A stretch of DNA of 64,000 nt, taken from Haliclona indistincta. Its lineage: Eukaryota > Porifera > Demospongiae > Haplosclerida > Chalinidae. Location of the stretch: positions 2,846,631 through 2,910,630 of the forward strand of contig OZ024790.1 in the NCBI GenBank assembly GCA_964017065.1, written 5' to 3'. Position numbers and translations under genes: made by a program. This document shows, in pieces, positions 55,927 through 64,000 of this stretch. The first letter of the stretch is position 1; every line of letters starts with the position of its first letter. Below the pieces are notes generated by a model that was not told the DNA's origin, searched no databases, and saw only the letters and a program-made list of their open reading frames with translations.

Positions 55927-56196
55927 GATATGTTAAAACTCAAGGGCGATCCCGCGCCTTCTTCGAGCCATAAATCTCAAACTACTCCTTTTTCGACACT
56001 ATTTTTAGTCACTGGCCCTGCCCATACCTTTGTAGAACCGAGAAAACCTGGTCACACGGTCTGCTGAATAGAGCTGATCGAAAACTTTGACGCAGAAAAA
56101 GTCCACCAGTACCGAGTCTCCAGTAAACCGCGAGCCAACCACAGCTGTATTAGTACATACATGCGAGGCCGCCCACGCATATTCACAGAGGCCACG

Positions 56197-56255
56197 TGAT
56201 GTTATTCATAGTGCGTAACAATATTGCGCATATAATGCGCACTATGAATATCATC
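56197..56255. repeat. Inverted repeat
   Basis: GATGTTATTCATAGTGCG is mirrored by GCGCACTATGAATATCATC around an AT-rich loop. Confidence 0.75.
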
Positions 56256-57267
56256 ATGTCATGTATGTCAGGCTTGCACATGGTGTAACACCAGATGCTA
56301 CAGATAGTGTGATCATGTCTAGAGTACCACAGGGTCGTGGTAGTTTTGCCACTGAGTCACTGACCTAGTGGATGTCTCAGCAGTGAACCTTGGCCGGGCT
56401 GTCAGTGAATGACATGCTGGTTTCATCCGTCCGGGTGCTGTTTAGCGTTTCAAAAGCTGAAAGTACTACAGGTGAATCGCTTGTCAGTAATTGCAAAGCA
56501 ATTCGACACCTAAAATCGACTACAGAATCAGGCAAAGGCGGGTACAAAAGCATGCCATTTTCCAACAGTACATACTAGAAGAAGAAACCACACCCATCGT
56601 AATAGCCACACCCCGTTACGCCCTATCTACAGTGGCCACACCCTATCAACGTGGTTCAGTTGTCGCACTGTAAGGGTTAATTGTTTCTCTCATAATAGTA
56701 CTTATGGACTCCAGTGAAGCATGTGCAGTTTACAGGCAGTTCAGCTAGTCACCTCAGCTATACTCCATTGTGGTCCAGCATGAGAAATAAAACTCGGATG
56801 CATTCTTTGTTAAAATTTTTATCAATAATAATTTTTTGTAGCACTCAAAATGTGAAGGGGCGTGGTCACTTAAATTTAAATATCATTAACCCGTTAGCAG
56901 CCTTATTGAATACTTGGTACACAGTTCGTACAGTTGCGTCAACTAGTTCTCTCTCCTCGGGCTGACTCGTGTCTACCGCGGCCACCATCCATGGCTATGT
57001 GGCAGAGGCAGAAGAACTTCTGGAACGAGCTGCTCTGGAAACCAAAGAAGCCTCACTCACTGGAGGCGCTGAAGTGAGCCGCCACATCAAACCACTCCCC
57101 CAGTCTCATCCTAGCCCTCCCTCTCTCTCAGATACCAGTACTTTGTGTTGGAGCGTAACGCAGTAGTGACGGACAGCAACAGGAACCTGCTGGTAGAGAC
57201 ATTCCACTCCATAGCTGAGATACTCATATAGGGAGACCAGAATGACTCAAGCGTATGGGAGTAAGCC

Positions 57268-57595
<328 letters not shown>

Positions 57596-57882
57596 TAGTA
57601 TAGTATTGTTCTATTGTCTCTCTCTCTGATCCATGCTCTGGTACATGGTTCTATCATGTGTTTACTCAAATCAAAACAGCTTTGGTGGTTTCACTGTGTC
57701 TCTCTGATCTCAGGCGATGGCTGTGTTCTTTAGTCTTCGTGAGCTCCAGCAGCAGATCACTCACCAGGAGGAGACAGTGCTACCACTCACTCCTACTACC
57801 ACTACAGCTGTGACTGGTGACGTCATTGATACAGGTAAGATCAAGATAGATGGTGGAGTCTTGTATTCTGACACATGAGCTT

Positions 57883-57916
<34 letters not shown>

Positions 57917-58176
57917 ATTCTAAATCACTGTAATACATGTATTATTCATTGTGTCAGTATTTATTGTTTTCTCTTGTAGCAAATTGTGATCTGGTAAACT
58001 GTGATGTCATCAGTGGAGAAAAGTAAGTACTGATGTGTGTGTGTGTCACTCACTGTGCCTGTCTCAGAGTGTCTAGTCGGTTTATGCTGGTCACTGATAA
58101 TGAGTTCATGTTGGTCGAACCAGACAAGAGCAGACTAGGCTGTGGAGTGATCACCTTCATCGCCTTCCTACAGGTA

Positions 58177-58470
58177 CCCTCACTCACTCACTCACACACA
58201 CACTCACTCACCCACTCACACACTCACACAATGACTCACTCACTCACTCATCACACTCTCACTCACTCACTCATCACACTCTCACTCACCCACCCACTCA
58301 CACTCACCCACTCACTCACTCACTCACTCACTCACTCATCACACTCTCACTCACTCACTCACCCACTCCACCCACTCACTCACCCACTTACCCACCCACC
58401 CACTCACCCACTCACACTCACCCACTCACTCACCCACCCACTCACACTCACCCACTCACTCACTCACATG
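58177..58470. repeat. (CTCA)n microsatellite in a CLEC16A relic intron
   Basis: Imperfect CTCA/CCCA units fill the intron between exons ending at 58173 and starting at 58547. Confidence 0.97.
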
Positions 58471-59952
58471 TGATCTGCCGTTCTGACAACATTTTTGCAA
58501 TCAACTAAGTTACATTGTGTATCATTGGTGTTGCTATCCACTCCAGGATGTTGATATAGCAACTGATCCAGCTGATAACTGTGCCCTCTACATTATAGCT
58601 CATCATCGCACCAAATCTCAAGTGAGGCGTCGCCCAGCACTCTCCGCTCGTTTCCTCTTCATTGACCACATCCGGTGTCTTGCTACGAAACAGAATCTGA
58701 TCCGCCACAAAGAGTCACTCAGACACACCAAGATGGCGCTCATAGCGAATATGCTCGGTCTCCCTCCTCCCATGATCTTGCTCCTCTTAATTCTCCTCGT
58801 CCTGTTATCCTAGCCCCGCCTACTGAATCCATTGATTCTAGCCCCGCCCCTCACCCCACCGCTGCCTCGTCTCGCGCTACAAGTGTGCCTACAGCCAGTC
58901 TGCCTTCTTCTCCCTCAACCGCACATACTAAAGCAAGTCAAACCTTGAAGACCAACCCAACAGCTAGTGATACCACTGCACAGTCTGAAGACATTGAGCT
59001 AAACAGTATTGGTGGCAATAGTGCACTTAGCACAGGCTCAACACACCCTCTGAGATCCTTGTCTCCCAGCATCGTCCACTATACTTCCAAGGATGAGCAA
59101 ATATCACTCGTGCTGCCCAGTTGTTTAGCTATCTCCCCGGTCAAGCTTATTCCTCCTCTCGCTGACAACGCTGTAACCACTCCTCAAGAGATGAGAGAGA
59201 GCCTGTTGTTAACTTATCGTAGCAGTAGCACCGAGCCTTCACTAGAGACAAAGGAAGACAATCAAGTAATGGTGGGACCAGTTCAGACACTGCCTAGCTC
59301 AGAGATGGTGTTGGACGAGGAGGAAACCACAACTGGTAAATCGAGAAGAAAAGAACGAAGAGAACTATTGTTTGGGGTCACCAGAAAGAAAGCTCAGACG
59401 TGTCCGAGAATATGGAGACACTGTAGAAAGATTACTATCTCAAACTGAACAACAACCTAGCATTGAAACCAGCCAACTTTCTGAAAGCGATACGATACAG
59501 ACCGATGAAACTAAGACTTCTCTAACCAAAGAAACTGCTTGTGACAGTCAGTCAGAGGCTTCTAGTGCTTCTCTTGGTGAAAAAGAGTCCACTAGCAAGG
59601 ACATTGTTGATCCTAGTGCGGCTAGCAGCATCTAATGACTTGCACACAGAGGAGACAGAGATGCTAGAGGAAGATAGAACAGTAGGAGTGAGTGATGCTG
59701 GTTTGAACACTAGTGAGATAGTTACTAGAGATCATGGTCATTCCACAGGTGGTGACGACATTCAGTAATAATTATTATTCTGTATTTTGTGAATACATGT
59801 ACTTCCTTCTGTGCAAAAAAATATACTGTTTCTGTGTCAAAGACAATTTATTACAATTTTGTTGTGGTGTAGGAGAGTGGAGCGTTTGTATGCTTTCATT
59901 CTCTAGTGGTGTGATTAATGTGAAGTTGGGGTCAATCGTTTGTGGTAGTGGT

Positions 59953-59968
59953 GGCTTTGAGAAAAACC
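59953..59968 (-). terminator. Histone mRNA 3' stem-loop
   Basis: On the minus strand GGTTTTTCTCAAAGCC fits the histone stem-loop consensus GGYYYUUHUHARRRCC at every position. It starts 33 nt after the H2A stop codon. This element directs SLBP binding and non-polyadenylated 3' processing of replication-dependent histone mRNAs. Confidence 0.85.
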
Positions 59969-60000
59969 GGTTTGAAAAAAGTAAAATAAAAATAAAGTTC

Positions 60001-60387
60001 TTAGTCCGAAGACTTCTTGCCAGCTCCTGTCTTCTTGGGGAGGAGGACGGCGTGGATGTTGGGCAGCACTCCACCCTGGGCAATGGTGACACCAGCCAAT
60101 AGTTTGTTCAACTCCTCATCGTTGCGGATGGCGAGTTGAAGATGGCGGGGGTTGACCCTCTGCTTCTTGTTGTCACGGGCAGCGTTGCCAGCCAACTCGA
60201 GGATCTCAGCGGTGAGGTACTCCATCACAGCAGCTAGGTAGACTGGGGCGCCAGCACCAACACGCTTAGAGTAGTTTCCACTCTTGAGGAAACGGTGGAC
60301 ACGACCAACAGGGAACTGGAGTCCTGCGCGAGCAGATCGGGTCTTGGACTTAGAGCGAGCTTTGCCTCCTTTGCCACGACCAGACAT
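60001..60387 (-). CDS. H2A: Canonical histone H2A
   Basis: A 128-residue intronless frame, [20 protein letters not shown] then [20 protein letters not shown], with the histone-fold helices ([20 protein letters not shown]) and acidic-patch residues ([15 protein letters not shown]). It is a core nucleosome protein. The C-terminus ([13 protein letters not shown]) lacks the SQ-E/D-hydrophobic motif of H2A.X and the insertions of H2A.Z or macroH2A, so it is the replication-dependent form. The stem-loop at 59953-59968 supports this. No H2B, H3, H4 or H1 partner lies in the window, although H2A is often divergently paired with H2B. Confidence 0.98.
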   Translation of the reverse strand: MSGRGKGGKARSKSKTRSARAGLQFPVGRVHRFLKSGNYSKRVGAGAPVYLAAVMEYLTAEILELAGNAARDNKKQRVNPRHLQLAIRNDEELNKLLAGVTIAQGGVLPNIHAVLLPKKTGAGKKSSD

Positions 60388-60509
60388 AGTTGATAGGTTT
60401 CTTGAACTTGGAGAGAACTTCGGGAAGATGAAATGGAGAACGAATGCGCAGCTCGGGCGGTTCCCTCCCTTTTACCTAGCTCAGAGCTCCCTCCAAAACC
60501 AAAAGGATC

Positions 60510-60592
60510 ACTTCCAGGTTAGCCAATCAGATTAGAGCTTTGCTCGGGCGGATCCGGATCAATAATTTTAGCTGCAATCTGATTGGCTGAGT
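60510..60592. promoter_or_regulatory. CCAAT boxes upstream of H2A
   Basis: Two CCAAT boxes face each other (TTAGCCAATCAGATT at 60510-60524 and ATCTGATTGGCTGAG at 60576-60590), ~125-205 bp upstream of the H2A start. Paired inverted CCAAT boxes are common in histone promoters, often divergent ones. Confidence 0.5.
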
Positions 60593-60674
60593 GTGATTCA
60601 TCTCTCTCTTGTAGTTGAGGATAAGAACATGCTGGAGTTTATTCGTAATAAAACAGCGGCTCCGTATTTCTCTA

Positions 60675-61174
60675 AAGTGGAACCTCTCTTAACGGACATT
60701 CTCAATAGCGGACACCTCACTAATGCGGCCACCAACGCGCGGTCCCGGTTGTATTGAAACTCTATTGACGTAATACAATAAAACATTCCGAATAGCGGCC
60801 GGCCACCTCTAGCTAGCTAGCTCCCTCTCTATTCCGTATTGCGGACACGATATTCGGTCCGACACGATCAACGTAATACATTAACACACTCGATAGTGCG
60901 GACAGCCCGATGTGTGCGTGACACCTTGCTCCTGGAGATCTTCCAAGAATCGAGCAAGGCCTGAAAGATACGTCGTACATCGTGGCGATGCTTAGATTGT
61001 CGTGAAGTACGACAGACACGAGTTTCAGTCGGTTTTGACGCACCCGCATAGTCCCGCGCGACGAACTTGGTCACGCCCACTAATTATTGACCTCCCGACT
61101 GGGGCCACCTCTAGCTCTATGCAGGGGGCAATTTTGCTGGTCCCAATGGTGTCAGCTTTAGAGAGGTTCCACTG
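60675..61174. mobile_element. pogo/Tigger-like MITE, 500 bp
   Basis: AAGTGGAACCTCTCTTAACG at the left and GAGAGGTTCCACTG at the right are inverted ends (consensus CAGTGGAACCTCTCT), each flanked by TA. GCGGACA words recur in the subterminal parts. The ends and the TA duplication fit the IS630/Tc1/pogo superfamily. There is no transposase. Confidence 0.75.
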
Positions 61175-61232
61175 TAATCTTGTCTGGTTCATTGATAATC
61201 ATGTAATAGTCTGGAGACCCGCCCCTTTCGCA

Positions 61233-61831
61233 TTAACCCTTTAACTACTAAATTATCTTGCTGAAATTTTAACCTCGTAAATTCTGACCACTTCTATCGT
61301 GAATATCTCGTGTGTCTTTTGTGCTACTGGTCTCAAATTTGCGTCCTTTTACGCCAGTGAGTAGCCGCAATTGCCCATACTCAAGTCGGTCGATATGCCC
61401 CTCCCACTTCGAAAGTGAAGTCGGTAAAGTGCAGCGACCTCGTCAAATTTTGCTCAAAGTTAGTGCTTTGGGGCTGGCTACTGAAAAGTACATGTAAATA
61501 GCAGTGGTTCTGGTCAATGTAAAATGTAGCCCAGATCGTAGAGAATGCGCCAAAATGTGTTTTCTGAGCACCCGAAGCCATAAAATGTCCAAATTTTCTT
61601 GGCTGCCATTTTGTTTTTTCCTAAAATGTTGTGAAATTTGCACTGAAGCCATAGAAATGCCGAAGTCAATACGTTTAGCGCAGGGGGCGCGACGAAAACC
61701 GGTCAATTTTTGTGGTTATTTGTATTCTTCAATTTGGCTTAATTTTGGGATATTTTAGCACTTTTTCATAAAGTTATGCTGTCTGAAGTATGCATGACGC
61801 ACAATTGCGTCATTAGGGCTTAAAGGGTTAA
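61233..61831. mobile_element. piggyBac-like MITE (TTAACCCTTTA ends), copy 2
   Basis: It begins TTAACCCTTTAACTACTAAA and ends GGCTTAAAGGGTTAA, with a subterminal ATGACGCACAATTGCGTCAT palindrome. It is ~600 bp and colinear with 53821-54427 but diverged inside. The central part (61500-61760) gives short spurious frames. Confidence 0.8.
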
Positions 61832-62034
61832 CAGGAAAGGATCTGGTATCAGCAGTACCAATCAGTTGTACCAACCAGTGGAATTTAAATTACGTCACAT
61901 TTTCACGTGTTAATTAGTAACAAATGGCGGCAGTCAGTGTGCTGTTTTCTTTATCGATCTAGCTCACAAAATCGGCGGAAGAAGCAACCTTCGGTCAGCT
62001 TAAAAATTAAATTATGACATCTTATTCAAGCGCC

Positions 62035-62525
62035 AATGGAAGCAGGCAAAGCAAAGCATAGCAGACTCTCATCTAAATCTCTTAGAGTCCTTGAGGTGGC
62101 TTTTAATAACTGCTTGCGACGTATCTGGTCCCTACCTGCTAACACTCACACTTCTATTTTGCACTGTTGTGCTAATATGTTAAGTATTTATAACCTTGTA
62201 TTCTCAAGATCTGCTAAATTTATTGACAGAGCTTCTAACAGTTCGAATCTGCTTGTTCGTGCTGTTTTTCGTGATTCATCTGTTCTGGTGTATTCCTTCG
62301 CTGGTCTCAATTCTGTGTTTGGGTCGCAATTTTTGAAAGTCTACCATGATGATGATAAATATTGTGCTGCTGTTGTTCGGCCTTTTTTGAAAAGGAATCT
62401 TGATATTATTCATGGTATTTCTGATACTGAACTAATGCTCCGGACTATTCTAACTTCTTAATTATACTTATGCACCTATGTTGGTGTGTGTTCTCAATAA
62501 TAATAATAATAATAATAATACTAGA
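62035..62525 (+). mobile_element. 3' end of a non-LTR retrotransposon (LINE)
   Basis: The frame to 62461 contains VLEVAFNNCLRRIWSLPANT, then HTSILHCCANMLSIYNLVFS and SNLLVRAVFRDSS, the pattern seen after the reverse transcriptase in LINE ORF2 proteins of I/Jockey-like groups. It is followed by a ~50-bp tail ending in (ATA)n at 62498-62521, typical of LINEs with simple-repeat 3' ends. The element is 5'-truncated, with no RT or endonuclease left. Confidence 0.7.
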
Positions 62526-62784
62526 CACTTTCTGTACCATGTTTACAACCTAAGTTACAAAGTCGAGCGTACAAGCCAGCTCTAGCATTCTTACTTACAA
62601 CCATTACGTTCAGTAGCTCGTTCGTGACATTTGCATGGTCACAACAGGTGTGCAGCGTGTTTACTGCAGCCAATACAGCGTGATTTCAAGGCGAACGTTC
62701 GTAGCTTATGAATATTAATTGATTCTGCCGTGCGTTTCTGTAATCTGATTGGACCTCAAGAATCCCTGCGCTGTGACCAAAGCA

Positions 62785-62890
62785 TCCACGAACAGTCGTG
62801 AAATTCTCCTGGCATGTGCCTTTTGAGCTTTGTTTTTAGCGTAACGGCGATCTAAGTTCCGCGATTTCTCGATCGTGATCCATTGTCAGC
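62785..62890. repeat. Dispersed repeat fragment (CACGAACAGTCGTG family)
   Basis: ATCCACGAACAGTCGTGAAA and CGATTTCTCGATCGTGATCC match the end repeat at 7250-7345 and 8998-9110. Confidence 0.75.
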
Positions 62891-62965
62891 TTACTGTTAG
62901 ACGCCATTATTGTGATTGCGCAATACGCACGTGACGCACGCAGTTACCTGGGTCAATACTTGTAT

Positions 62966-63055
62966 CCCCAGGAAGTAGTTCTACTTCCTGGGAGATATAT
63001 GTATATCCACCAGGAAGTAGTTCTACTTCCTGAGGGATATATATCGCCCAGGAAG
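62966..63055. repeat. Tandem GGAAGTAG palindromes
   Basis: CAGGAAGTAGTTCTACTTCC occurs twice (about 62970 and 63020), with a half copy at 63050, spaced ~50 bp by GATATATGTATATCC-like sequence. Each is a pair of ETS-core GGAA sites in inverted orientation. Confidence 0.75.
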
Positions 63056-63339
63056 TCAGCTGACATCAAAAAGTTACCTCCCACTTACCCTTTCCATATG
63101 AACGGAGGAGACTTCACATAGTGTAAATTTGCCTTTGACAAGATTGCGGCGATTTTATAGCACTAAAGTTTCATGACACTTGTGGGACTCAAATAGTGCG
63201 AAGAAATGGTTTCTTGAATTTGTGGACAACAAAATAACACAGTCATAATCATGTAAGGGGAAATATAAATGCAGACAGCATTTTAAAGCATTTGGAGCGC
63301 GAACCAAGCTAGTTTGGAGGGCCAAGCTCAAGCTTAGCA

Positions 63340-64000
63340 AAGGACGCCGTGTGGATCACTATCACGGAGAACACACACCCGGCATTTGTCTGGAGTCTTC
63401 GAAGAACGGTAAGCTCGTGTAGGATTGCCATTCTGTACTTGCCAGATGATTATAACCTATAATTATAATTATAGGTCTACAAACAAGTGTGGGCGGGGCT
63501 CGTATGCACTGCATGCATTCGTAGGCGACTAGGCAGACCTGGTGGAAACAAAGACTTCTCCGTACATGCATGATATTGAACTGCACTTCACTAAAAAGAA
63601 AAAAAGGACACAAACAAGAAATTAAATAGATTTCTATCGAAATCAAAAGGATGTAGTGATGAAGGAATCTAGCACTGGTTCACAATGTAAACCGACAAGG
63701 AACAAGCATAGAATGATTGACTTGCTATAGCTAGATCCCTACATCAGTGGCAGTACATAAGATCAATATTTTGTCACAAGCTGAATTCTATTCAAAGTGT
63801 CAGTCAACAGTAAATAGCTTAACTAGCTATAGTCTGGCCACAGCAGCCACTGATGTAGGGATCTATGGTCTGTTAGCAAGTCAATCGTGTTACCATTCTA
63901 TGCTTGTTTCTTGTTGGTTTACATTGTGAACCAGTGCTAGATTCCTTCATCGATCACTACATCCTTTTGATTTCGATAGAAATCTTTCAAGTTTAATTTC
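63340..64000. mobile_element. Fold-back element, copy 3, with flank; runs off the window
   Basis: 63340-63600 is an inverted match of 8030-8300. 63610-64000 is the same palindrome as 7630-8010 (TTTCTATCGAAATCAAAAGG ... TTTTGATTTCGATAGAAATC). The shared single-sided flank shows that the mobile unit is larger than the palindrome. Confidence 0.85.

Overview
The window looks like nuclear DNA of an early-branching animal, most likely a demosponge. There are no operons or bacterial signals. Instead there are many short spliced exons (introns often 50-200 bp, mostly GT-AG with one clear GC-AG), a replication-dependent histone H2A with its 3' stem-loop, TRAF-type RING/zinc-finger/MATH proteins, PLAC8, SRCR, EGF, Ig and FN3 exons, a CLEC16A relic and many small transposons. 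The sponge assignment is inference from gene style and repeat richness; no marker gene settles it.

Layout. 1-1.8 kb: minus-strand FN3 and Ig exons of a broken receptor gene, a MITE, and the 3' end of a Ty3/gypsy-like LTR element. 2.3-4.0 kb: a five-exon gene of unknown function whose acidic/basic middle comes from tandem exon duplication. 4.6-11 kb: nested inverted-repeat elements, tandem repeats and an SRCR exon enclosed by long inverted repeats. 12.3-15.8 kb: telomere-like repeats, then copy A of a segmental duplication carrying an intact double-MATH TRAF gene. 15.8-31.2 kb: a 15.4 kb gene-poor block (101-bp and 111-bp satellites, several other arrays, CA and TCAG microsatellites, tRNA-derived SINE-like heads) that is missing at the matching place in copy B. 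31.6-40.6 kb: a ~500-bp tandem array, large fold-back elements and a ~716-bp GAAA expansion. 41-44.2 kb: a Crypton-type tyrosine recombinase relic and two tandem PLAC8 copies, each broken in a different exon. 44.6-48.8 kb: copy B of the segmental duplication, whose TRAF copy has an 8-bp indel and which was hit by two further insertions, one carrying an EGF-like domain. 48.8-54.4 kb: 5.6 kb absent from copy A, containing a complete seven-exon Ig-FN3-transmembrane receptor gene. 55-60 kb: an unrecognised minus ORF, the CLEC16A relic interrupted by giant CT and CTCA microsatellites, and H2A. 60.6-64 kb: a pogo/Tigger-like MITE, a TTAA-flanked MITE, a LINE 3' end and another fold-back element.

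The likely working genes are few: the unknown gene at 2.3 kb, the TRAF gene at 13.5 kb, possibly the truncated TRAF at 46.8 kb, the receptor at 50.5 kb and H2A at 60 kb. The rest is repeats and gene relics. A recurring theme is that extracellular-domain exons (SRCR, EGF, Ig, FN3) lie inside or directly beside inverted-repeat elements. I found no CRISPR array, prokaryotic system or complete autonomous transposon.
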